NCBI GenBank assembly: GCA_030581615.1
Contig: JAKTTT010000063.1
Location: forward strand, 62,001 to 126,000
DNA length: 64,000 nucleotides
From: Alloascoidea africana
Lineage: Eukaryota; Ascomycota; Alloascoideomycetes; Alloascoideales; Alloascoideaceae
Direction: 5' to 3'
The notes under the pieces: generated by a model
The model's database searches: none
What the model was told of the DNA's origin: nothing
What the model saw: the letters and a program-made list of their open reading frames with translations, nothing else
Translations under genes and position numbers: made by a program
Shown here: piece by piece, positions 21,821-29,910 of the stretch
Layout: each line of letters begins with the position of its first letter
How positions within the stretch are numbered: position 1 is the stretch's first letter

Positions 21821-21928
21821 ATATATAGACAAGCTTTGTAGATCCAGCCAACGGCTTTCTGGGCAGAGATGACTCTTTTCTGTGCCTTTTTTTTTTTTTT
21901 TTTTTCACCGGTTGTTCCACACCACGTG
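21821..21928 (-). promoter_or_regulatory. SER3 promoter: TATA, Gcn4-type and CACGTG sites
   Basis: Upstream of SER3 lie ATATATA (21821-21827, about 95 bp from the ATG), ATGACTCTT (21869-21877, read on the plus strand) and CACGTG (21923-21928). ATGACTCTT is the same sequence as the classic HIS3 Gcn4 site, and CACGTG is a Cbf1-type E-box. Together they fit amino-acid control of serine synthesis. Factor identity is inferred. Confidence 0.6.
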
Positions 21929-22051
21929 ATTCCGCGAGCTGGCATCACCAGAGCAATTTTTCATCTTCTGGCCTCTGCTCACGAAGAGCCTGTTCTCAAA
22001 TAGAAGTGTGTTTGTTGTTGGGTAATTGCCCGATGCTTCTATTGTAGTTCG

Positions 22052-22091
22052 CCTTGCCGACCGTTGCGGTCCTTTTCAACGGTCGGCAAGG
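22052..22091. repeat. Perfect 15-bp inverted repeat, 10-nt loop
   Basis: CCTTGCCGACCGTTG at 22052-22066 is followed after ten bases by its exact reverse complement at 22077-22091. The stem is GC-rich and has no T-run that would make it an ordinary terminator. It could be an RNA hairpin, a cruciform or a symmetric protein site. Confidence 0.85.
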
Positions 22092-22628
22092 TCCCGAGAC
22101 TGGCGGCGTCTACACCTGTCGAGGCCCAAGGGCCAAGCCATGGGTGACGCTTCCTGCCATGCAACAGCCCAACAGTGCTCGATCTCGCCTGGTGCCCAGA
22201 GCAGAGGCCGATGAAAGTAGACATCCCCGGATATATATGACCAGAGGCTCCAAGTACAGAAAATAGTGTTTGACACGTTATCGTACTTCCTGGTGGTAAC
22301 AAATATCCATGATCGTGGGAGGAGCGAGCTGCCTGTTATTGGCAGCATTCCGATGCTCGACGTTTGATTGTAAACGCCCCTTCTTCGCGGGAACTGAACA
22401 CCTAATGCCTTACCTTTTTCCCCCAGAAAAGTAACTCTTCTCTTCTTTTATCTTGTACAACTGTATCTGCTTCCAACTTTCTTCACTCTTTTCCCCATCT
22501 TTCAAACGCTATCGATAAACAAGATCATACTGCAAGCTGCAGCAACATAAACACGCTCTTTCCAACAAAGCCTTCACACAAACGCGCTCTTTTACAACCG
22601 ATACTATCGTTTATATTGTTTTTTCGGA

Positions 22629-22660
22629 CCAGATCCAGATCCAGATCCAGATCCAGATCC
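22629..22660 (+). repeat. (AGATCC)5 microsatellite
   Basis: Five tandem copies of AGATCC about 65 bp before the ATG of the small membrane protein, probably in its 5' leader. Confidence 0.85.
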
Positions 22661-22723
22661 TTCTACACATTAAGTTTAACTGAAGCCGGACTACTATATT
22701 GAAAAAGAAATTCAAATTTTAAA

Positions 22724-22990
22724 ATGACATCGTACACGACAACAGTAGAACCATATTCGAGTCCCTCTATAGCCATATTACCACGATCAGAAACGAGTAA
22801 AAGTTGTGAAAAAACGGATTCATCGGATTCGTGTGCAAAGCCTACGACAGCAGAAGGCTGGCAGATAGCGCTTGCTGTTCTTTTACCGGTTCTTGTTTTG
22901 GGAGGTGGACTATTTTTTGTATGGTACAGAGGATTCAAGAAAACGAGAAGAGAAGATGAGTACTTTAAAGATAACGATGGCTATGTTTGA
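22724..22990 (+). CDS. Small Skg6/Tos2-like single-pass membrane protein
   Basis: This 88-aa protein has a short Ser/Thr-rich outside segment with two cysteines (KSCEKTDSSDSCAKP). A single membrane helix follows (IALAVLLPVLVLGGGLFFVWY), then a basic-then-acidic cytosolic tail (RGFKKTRREDEYFKDNDGYV). The Cys...Cys-x-helix-basic layout is that of the Skg6/Tos2/Axl2-type transmembrane module found in yeast polarity proteins. Members of the family normally carry a long cytosolic domain; here only the module is left. The gene at 24151, 1.2 kb downstream on the same strand, has the same layout, so the two may be tandem paralogues. Truncation cannot be told from a natural mini-protein without expression data. 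Confidence 0.65.
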   Translation: MTSYTTTVEPYSSPSIAILPRSETSKSCEKTDSSDSCAKPTTAEGWQIALAVLLPVLVLGGGLFFVWYRGFKKTRREDEYFKDNDGYV

Positions 22991-24150
22991 AATGAGGTTG
23001 ATAAATGTATTTGTTCCAACATTTTTTTTGTTTATTTACCGTTCAGTTCAGTTCAGTACAGTACAATTCAGTTCAATTCAATTCAAAACCAGCAGGTAAT
23101 CACCCAGCATTCGCTTCACGAACCGGGACCATACCACGGATATTAAGGTTTCAAGACATTCTGCATAAGTGATATAGTGAGATATAATGGATATAGGTTG
23201 TATAATGGGATTAGCTCAAGGAGTCTCCATTTTCTGAAGGGCCCGCTCTATGAAACACTCTGAACACTTTTCATGCATAGAGGTTTCGGATTCCCCAATG
23301 TGTAAACACAAATGTTTAGGGAAGCAAACCACGCAGAATTGCTTGATTGTTAACCAGGACCAGGACATGCCCACGGTCTAGCTAACTTGTATCTCTTGTT
23401 TGCAAACAAGATAAAATAAACTTGGCTGCTGGATCCTCCTCCAGTAACAGCCAAAAAAAGCTTTCCTCTTGGTATTGGCTCTATGCAACTCTGAGCATGT
23501 CTGAGTCAACGGGACTGAAAAATTAACTTGTCTGATTGAGACAAGACCCACCAAGCTTCGAAGCGGTCACAAAATACCAGGCCTCGAAGCAATTTTTCTC
23601 TTGGTCCTGCTCTGTGCTTCCCTTGGAAGTGTAAATTCAGGCGTTTTTCCAAGTCTGCTGGGCACGTTCTCCAGAGGCCTCTTCCGTGGCCGCCGTCGTC
23701 AGCCGTAAGCCGTAAGCCTCCAGCCGTGAGCCGTGAGCCTCCAGCCACGACCACCGCCCGCGGGAAGGTCCAGTATCCAATGTCCAGTGTCCAGCTCCAG
23801 CTCTCGCTCGCGCTCGAGCTCGCGCTCTCGCTGGTCGACCGGGTCGCGATGGTCTGGCAGCCCGGGCGGCTCGGGCATTCTGCAAGAGCGCGCTTGCAAA
23901 TTCGGCGCCTCTCCTCTCCTTCCGCACTGCAACTTCTCGAACCGAGCATTTCCCCTGCCTCGACTTCCACTTCCACTTCCACTCTCTTCATCTCCATCAT
24001 CGTCATCGCCCATCGCCCAGTGCCCACAGCCGCTCTTTTCTTCTCGCTTCAAACCCATACACTCATTTATCCACCGGACACAAACCTTTCATTTCGCAGC
24101 TGCAAGTGCTCATTCCTTTATCAGCCAAGCGTCCCACATATCTTGTCAGA
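22991..24150. other. Intergenic region with pentamer repeat and GC-rich block
   Basis: 1.16 kb between the two Skg6-like genes. 23041-23085 is a degenerate TTCAG/TTCAA pentamer array just after the first gene. From about 23560 to 24060 the sequence is GC-rich, with a tandem AGCCGTAAGCC/AGCCGTGAGCC block near 23700-23750 and CTCGCG-rich palindromes near 23800-23835. Large overlapping frames there are compositional and share no similarity with known proteins. Confidence 0.5.
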
Positions 24151-25992
24151 ATGCCTGTCATCAAAATAGCACAGACAAACTTCCACCGAGCCGTCAAACT
24201 GGCCCTCAGATCTTCCAAAGATTGCGATGAGGACTCGGACTCGGATCTATGTGAAACAGGCTCAAAGTTCCAGAGCTGGTTAATCGCGATAATAGTGCTT
24301 CTGCCCACTATACTCATATTTCTATTTCTTCTTGTTATCTGGTATAAAGGTGCCAAAAGGGCCAAAGACGAGGAAAAAGACTTTGCAGAGTTCGACAAAG
24401 AGGACACAGAGGTTCCAGGCCAGGACCACGACCTCGACAACGCCGGACGGTCCCAGCTGAGTCTCCATTCTGGAGTGAAGGGACAATCAACAGCAGACTA
24501 TATGGACCCTGCTGACTTGAAAGGTCTCGAAGACCCTTACTACTCGTCGCCATTCTTCCTGCCTCCCAAGATAACGAGCTCTCGGTCCTCGCTGGACTCG
24601 TACTCGCGCTCGATCATCCCCGATGCCGCTGAGGTGATGAGCATCCGGACCACTCACTCCAACTCGAACCAGGACCCCTTCGCCTCGGCTTCCTCGCCCT
24701 ATCCTTCTCAGTATGGAATCATCCCCCAGCCTGCTGCGGCAGCCACGCGTTCCAATGTAAATCTGCTGGAGCATCCTCACAGTAGCGTTTCAACATCGTC
24801 CTACTCGGATAGCCACAGACCATCGGTGACGCCAAGCTCAATGACAGAAAGCAGCGAAATCAGTTTACGACAGCTCCAGCCGGCAGCTACCAAGGGCTCG
24901 GGAATTTCCCCCTTCGCATCCGAAGAAGACGACTTTGTTTCCATTTCCAAACAACATCCAGTCAGCCCACTCGCAAGGAGCATACACAGCGATTCCGACG
25001 ACAGCTTTGTAGATAATAACAGGTTCAATGCTCGAGATAGCATGCCCAAAAACAGAACACGTCAAAATAAACACCAGCACGATGGTTATAACGATACGGA
25101 CGAGGATAACGTGGACCGACTCCATGTTGATAATGCTGGGGGTTATAACAATAGGACCAGCGTAGATATGCTTCAAGTCAAACCTGCAGCCTCGTCAGGC
25201 GTCAAGTTCACCGAGGAGGTTGTCCAAAAGGACGAGGAAGACGAAGACGTGAACCGGGTGAGATCGGTCTACAAGGTCTATCTTGGAAGAGATTTCTCGA
25301 CTATCAGGAGACCCTTGAGAAATTCCAATGATCCTGTTCCTGAAGAAGAGGACGAACGGATGCAGGATTATCCAACGAATACTAATGAATACTCCTACAA
25401 TTACCAGAACGAATCTCCAGATCACCATCTTTCCTTGAATTCTGTCACTGCTCCTCTATCGATAAAACCCCAAAGACACGAGTATGATAACTACAACGAT
25501 GTGTCGTCCACTCACTCACGACCTCAGAATCAGAATCACCAACCCCATTATCATCATCATCATCCACCACCACCACCAGCAGAGCCACTGGCTCCGCTGA
25601 ACCCTATTCCACCGGCCTCCAACGTGGGAAGCGAAGGCACGTTTATGGATTTTGCGCCATCTGCATCCATGTCGCCCAAGATAGGCTCTATGCACAGTCC
25701 TAGTCAACCTCCTCATTCACCTTATCAGGATCGCCACGCTACAGAGATCCCAGTGGGCGGTCTTGAAGAGGTAGGTCCTAGGAAGAAAAGGTATAATCCA
25801 AACTCATCATTAAACAACATTGCCTCCAAAACACGGGGAGGCCATCATGGTAGCAACGCGCCTTCAATTTCAAGTGAAGTGAGTGGTATAGGCTCTTTCA
25901 TGCCTGCTCCGAAAAAGAAAATCGGTAATAACAGTAGTAGTAGTAGTAATAATGCTGCACTGAGAAACAAACTTATGAATGATGGCTTTTAG
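24151..25992 (+). CDS. Skg6/Tos2-like membrane protein with long cytosolic domain
   Basis: A 613-aa protein. The short N-terminal part holds two cysteines in KDCDEDSDSDLCETG, then a single membrane helix (LIAIIVLLPTILIFLFLLVIW) and a basic stop-transfer sequence (YKGAKRAKDEEKDF). The cytosolic part has DPYYSSPFFLPPKITSSRSS followed by LDSYSRSI, which recalls the conserved motif of the yeast Skg6/Tos2/Zrg8 cell-polarity group. The remainder is disordered: Ser-rich, His-rich (HYHHHHPPPPP near residue 470), with many SP/TP sites and a basic C-terminus. In S. cerevisiae Skg6 and Tos2 sit at bud sites. The ATG at 24151 is the first; TTGTCAG just before it looks like an acceptor site, so an extra upstream exon is possible. 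Confidence 0.7.
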   Translation: MPVIKIAQTNFHRAVKLALRSSKDCDEDSDSDLCETGSKFQSWLIAIIVLLPTILIFLFLLVIWYKGAKRAKDEEKDFAEFDKEDTEVPGQDHDLDNAGRSQLSLHSGVKGQSTADYMDPADLKGLEDPYYSSPFFLPPKITSSRSSLDSYSRSIIPDAAEVMSIRTTHSNSNQDPFASASSPYPSQYGIIPQPAAAATRSNVNLLEHPHSSVSTSSYSDSHRPSVTPSSMTESSEISLRQLQPAATKGSGISPFASEEDDFVSISKQHPVSPLARSIHSDSDDSFVDNNRFNARDSMPKNRTRQNKHQHDGYNDTDEDNVDRLHVDNAGGYNNRTSVDMLQVKPAASSGVKFTEEVVQKDEEDEDVNRVRSVYKVYLGRDFSTIRRPLRNSNDPVPEEEDERMQDYPTNTNEYSYNYQNESPDHHLSLNSVTAPLSIKPQRHEYDNYNDVSSTHSRPQNQNHQPHYHHHHPPPPPAEPLAPLNPIPPASNVGSEGTFMDFAPSASMSPKIGSMHSPSQPPHSPYQDRHATEIPVGGLEEVGPRKKRYNPNSSLNNIASKTRGGHHGSNAPSISSEVSGIGSFMPAPKKKIGNNSSSSSNNAALRNKLMNDGF

Positions 25993-26667
25993 AGAGGCAA
26001 ACCTTTTGGGCATTTTTCTTTTTTTTTTATCTTCTAGAAATTCGTTAGAGATCAAGACAGTTTTTTAGAAATCAGGGAAGCTTTATTGTGGGAAGCATAT
26101 CTAACGTTTCTTTCAGTATCTCCATTGGTGTTGTCTTAACTCTTAATTTTTTTTTTTCTACATGTTTTAAATTTTGGCGGTTTTCAAATTTTTTCTTTTT
26201 ACCAAGAGGTGTGTATTTATGACTTTCTCAAAAGCATCTCTGATTCATTCCTTTTTTTCTTTCTGTCTTCACCTTTTTATTTATTAATTTATTTATTTTA
26301 TCTTTTATTGATACAATTTCTATAGCCTGTTACGTCGTTGGCATATTTGGGAGTTGATGCTTTATTTTTTTTTTTTTTCTCATCTGGACTTTGAAAATTC
26401 TTTGGGTAAATGGTTGATCCAATTTGTTCAAACTCAAAGCAAGAGAAAGCGTCGTGTAACTCTCAAACATTTCCTTTTATTAATCTTAGCACCTTTTTCT
26501 ACTACTAATAAGAAAATAGTAATAGTTTCATTATGTTACGTTGAATTGCCTAGGTACTCTCAATTTGATTTATCAAGGCAAACAAAGCCGTTTAATTGAT
26601 AATGTACAGTAAAACGCTCATAAAGTAGACATCTATGGAATAAAGAGAAAATCCAATTTATCAATTT
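25993..26667. other. Convergent T-rich spacer
   Basis: 675 bp between the 3' ends of the Skg6-like gene and SWD2, dominated by T-runs typical of yeast 3' UTRs and terminators. An open stretch at 26354-26599 is low complexity and not convincing. Confidence 0.6.
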
Positions 26668-27979
26668 TCAATTTGAATCTGTATCAGGTAACCAAAATGT
26701 TACTTCATTATCTCCTGTCGCAAGTTGAAATCTTTGAGGATTAAATGCAACTATTCTTGGGAATCCTTGATCGCTTCTAAATGTATGACATGGTGAAAGA
26801 GTCTTATCGGATCTTGGATTGTTTCGAATATCCCATAGACATAATTTATAATCTGCAGAACCGCCATAGATAAATTTCCCATCTGGTGCGAAACATGCAC
26901 TTCCCGAATCAACATGAAGAGGTTTTATCGGTCGATGCCCAATCAATCGATGTGTTATATCTCCAGTGAAAGAATCCAATACATAGTGAACGTCTCCATC
27001 TGTACATAGCAACAAAGATTTGTTGTCATTCGAAAATTCCATTTTCTTGATCGTTTCTCGATGATCAAAATTGAACGTTACAAATGGTGCCTTGTCGTAA
27101 TTTCGATAGTCGTATAGTCCCAACTCTTTGGTTTGATTACATGCAATTCCAAATACCAGACCCTCTGTACTTGTGGCCACAACACTTGGAGCTCTACAAC
27201 TCAGTGATCCCTAAAAAAAATTGGGTGTTAGCACAATTACTCACAATCAAAGTCTCTTGTTTTGGGAACTTACCAAAGGCCCCTCACTTCGTAAATCCCA
27301 GACTTTGACGGTATTATCCATAGAAGCCGATATCAGCGTATCATTGATAGGAGAAATCTCTATTGAAGTTACTGGTCCCTCGTGTCCTTTCAAATATCGT
27401 ATGAAATGGTTGTCGTGGAAAGAGAAATATCGAAGGTGATCTAGTTCTGTTAGCTTTCTATACCATCTATCAGAATAATGGTAACAAAACTCACATGAAT
27501 CATCCGTAGTTGAGCCAAATACACAGTTCATATGCCAATGTGTAAACTTTGCCAATGAAACGCCATATTTTTTCTGAAAGCTATGTTTGGCCAATCTAGA
27601 TATAATCTCAATTAGCATGTTCCTCACAGAAAACCGTGTTCAAAACTATTATTCCTACGTACTGGCCAGTTTTGCAGTTATACAAATGCATTGTATTATC
27701 AAGACCTGAAGAAAGTGCCCATTGACCAGAATCATCATAGTCTATAGAGTTGACATAGGATGCTGAAGTGCCTGTCCTGGTCCCCGTTTCCCCCTGTCGT
27801 CGTACAAACGAACCATGATATCGAAACGTCCGGGCAGGAACAAACTTTTTGAAAATGTCCTCGGTGAACTTCGCCTCCCCTCGAGACGACATCAGACCGG
27901 AACCACTAATTGAAAGTTGAACAAAAGTTGGGTGCCGCGCGATGCTTTTCTTATTTTTGATTTTGATTTTGACCACCAT
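26668..27979 (-). CDS. SWD2: WD40 protein Swd2, COMPASS and CPF subunit
   Basis: Swd2 is a WD40 subunit shared by the Set1/COMPASS histone H3K4 methyltransferase and the cleavage and polyadenylation factor. Exons: 27979-27663, 27595-27274 and 27210-26668; introns of 67 nt (GTACGT...CTAG) and 63 nt (GTAAGT...TTAG). The spliced protein has 393 aa. Family landmarks in order are FVPARTFRYHG, DYDDSGQWALSSGLDNTMHLYN, QKKYGVSLAKFTH, HFIRYLKGHEGPVTSIEISPIND, TVKVWDLRS and DSGSACFAPDGKFIYGGSADYK. A start at 27892 (MSSRGEAKFTED) would give 364 aa, closer to the 329-aa S. cerevisiae protein; I keep the first ATG. It shares a 133-bp divergent promoter with the DUF1748 gene. Confidence 0.93.
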
Positions 27980-28009
27980 TCTTGAAGAAGAGCGCTAAAG
28001 CTGGAAGGC

Positions 28010-28019
28010 CGGGTAACGT
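28010..28019. promoter_or_regulatory. Reb1-like site between SWD2 and the DUF1748 gene
   Basis: CGGGTAACGT lies in the 133-bp divergent promoter. Its complement ACGTTACCCG equals the core of the two RSA4 promoter sites. Confidence 0.6.
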
Positions 28020-28112
28020 GATGGCGTGTTGGCGGCACTTTTTTTGGGACCTAAAAATGAAAACCCATTTGGACAACTCCTTCGAATCTGCTATCGAGAT
28101 TTTGAGGCAAAA

Positions 28113-28465
28113 ATGGGTGTGGTGAGTAGAGTCTCTACGTCACCGAGTGACGAGAATAAGACTGACTAACAAATGTAGCTTGATCGTTTGGTACATTATT
28201 CTTTTGATCTTGTTCTTGTGTCTGTTATTTTGGCTGGCGTGAGAAGAACAGCAGGGCTGGGGTATGTAGGGACACAAACCTGATTCCCAAGCACTATTTC
28301 CCCCCCCGTTTCTAACGCTTTATTACCCATAGATTTCGATCAGAAGAGATTAAAAACAACAGTACGAGAAAATGGATAAACAAATACTTAGAGTTTGGAG
28401 AGTTTATTCTTGATACAAGTATAGTGTTTCTAAGCCATTCGCCTTGGTTTAGTAAAAGACCATAA
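28113..28465 (+). CDS. DUF1748 family small protein, three exons
   Basis: Spliced from 28113-28121, 28179-28261 and 28333-28465, this gives 74 aa starting MGVLDRLVHYSFDLVLVSVI and continuing LAGVRRTAGLGF. That pattern (H-Y-x-F-D-x-x-L-x-S-x-x-L-A-G-x-R-R) is the signature of DUF1748, the family of S. cerevisiae YIL156W-B, whose function is not established. The C-terminal half (KWINKYLEFGEFILD...SPWFSKRP) also fits: family members have an equivalent helix and end soon after a Tyr/Trp-Phe motif. The first exon encodes only Met-Gly-Val. Intron 1 has GTGAGT and ACTAAC; intron 2 has GTATGT and ATAG. The hydrophobic part suggests membrane association. Because every exon is short, frame-length searches would miss this gene. 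Confidence 0.9.
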
Positions 28466-28994
28466 TGGAGAAGATCATGGAATGAGATGGGATAAAGATG
28501 AAATCTCCAACTCGATTAGTCTCCTAAGGATTTATTTTTTTTGTTTTGTGATATGATGATGAAAAAGGGATGCTTATCTCGCCTCGCCCTGCACCAAAGA
28601 TTTTGAATCAAACAAATGATAGAAAGACGATGTTTTTCTTTTTCTTTCTTAAAATGGATATCAGGAAACATGTCATTTTATTATGGAGAATGCTAACGCA
28701 TTTGTCTTTTATTCTTGATTGTCTTCTTCAAGAAAAATAGTACTCCAGTAACATTATGGTATTCAAGTTCATGTTCTCGATCGGTGATGCTCCCCTATAG
28801 ATAAATTGTCTTTCTTTTTGTGTAGCAGTTGTAAGCATACAGCAGCATCCAAAGAGATGAGAAGAATAAATGTTCTGGGTGTTGTTCTAGTTCTCATTTT
28901 GTGCTTAAACCTTCATTCCCACGTTGAAGATTGGGTGTAGATGATGATCTCAGATCTAACCTTCTGCTCTTACTCTTCTTCTTCAGCACCAACC
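28466..28994. other. HEM4 upstream region with a hydrophobic small frame
   Basis: 529 bp between the DUF1748 gene and HEM4. A 27-codon frame at 28857-28940 (MRRINVLGVVLVLILCLNLH...) is hydrophobic like a signal peptide and ends just before another ATG at 28941 that is in frame with HEM4. It may be an upstream open reading frame or chance. No other gene seen. Confidence 0.45.
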
Positions 28995-29831
28995 ATGAAG
29001 CATGCAATTTTGTTGAAGAATAAAACTGTGCCTAATGATCCATATCATGAGGAATTCTCAAGTCATGGTTATGTTCCTCATTTCATCCCCCTTTTAAACC
29101 ACGAATTTGTAGATCAAACGGGTCTTGCAGATTACTTACAGTCCGAATCTTTCCAAAATGCCGATTTTTTGATCATCACATCACAGCGCGCAGTTGAAGC
29201 GCTAGACTCTGCATTGGTAACAGTCAAACAGGATCAGGAAGAGTCAATTTCCGAAATACTGAACAAGCCAGCTTATACTGTTGGACCAGCCACAGAGAAA
29301 GTGCTCTCGGGATTAGGGTTTACTGATCTCCGTGGTGGAAGCAAAGCTGGCAATGGAGCAATTCTAGCGGACATTATACTGGAAAATTTCTCAAAACTGA
29401 TCAATTCTGAACAACCCGTGAATGCTGCTTTTTTCACGGGAGAGACACGAAGAGATATCATTCCTAAGAAATTGACCGCTGCAAAAGTGAACCTGACGGA
29501 ACGAATCATCTACAAAACAACCGTCTTGGACAACGTCCAGGAAACAATATCAGAAAAGCTACAACAGACCGTGAAACTGAGGGATAATGATGAGAGCCCT
29601 ATATGGATTGTGTTTTTCTCTCCCCAGGGTGCGGATGAGGCAGCGAAAGCATTGGCAGAACTGAACCACAATAACTTGCCTTATTGGATTAAAGTCGCAT
29701 CAATTGGACCAACCACTGAGAACTGGTTGAACGAACACGGAATAACCCCTAACGTGGTCGCAAAGTCCCCACAGGCCAAATCTCTGGTGGAAGGGATCCT
29801 CAATAATGATACGCCTTTGGATGCTGAATGA
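28995..29831 (+). CDS. HEM4: Uroporphyrinogen-III synthase
   Basis: Hem4 closes and isomerises hydroxymethylbilane to uroporphyrinogen III in the cytosol, the fourth step of haem synthesis. The start MKHAILLKNKTVPNDPY at 28995 aligns with the yeast protein's LLLKNKTVPID. The product is 278 aa (275 in S. cerevisiae). Conserved blocks in order are FLIITSQRAVEAL, AYTVGPATEKVL, GGSKAGNGAILADII, FFTGETRRDIIPKKL, IYKT, WIVFFSPQGADE and VASIGPTTENWL. An in-frame ATG at 28941 would add 18 serine-rich residues; a longer N-terminus is possible but not supported by the family. It converges with TRS130 over only 79 bp containing an A-run. Confidence 0.96.
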   Translation: MKHAILLKNKTVPNDPYHEEFSSHGYVPHFIPLLNHEFVDQTGLADYLQSESFQNADFLIITSQRAVEALDSALVTVKQDQEESISEILNKPAYTVGPATEKVLSGLGFTDLRGGSKAGNGAILADIILENFSKLINSEQPVNAAFFTGETRRDIIPKKLTAAKVNLTERIIYKTTVLDNVQETISEKLQQTVKLRDNDESPIWIVFFSPQGADEAAKALAELNHNNLPYWIKVASIGPTTENWLNEHGITPNVVAKSPQAKSLVEGILNNDTPLDAE

Positions 29832-29910
29832 ATCTACCATTCGAAATACAAAAAATAACACAAACTCTATCTTTATGTATGACAGGCAAAGAAAAAAAAA
29901 AAAAAAGGAA

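Larger units (their letters stand above)
21929..22723. other. Intergenic region with GC-rich hairpin and AGATCC repeat
   Basis: About 0.8 kb between SER3 and the small membrane-protein gene. The part from about 22020 to 22350 is GC-rich and contains a perfect 15-bp stem. The part nearer the gene is AT-rich with long pyrimidine tracts, typical of a yeast promoter and leader. No gene recognised. Confidence 0.5.

Noticed and set aside
23506-24230. Long overlapping frames on both strands in the GC-rich block
   Set aside because: GC-rich sequence lacks stop codons in several frames at once; the translated products are repeats without domains.
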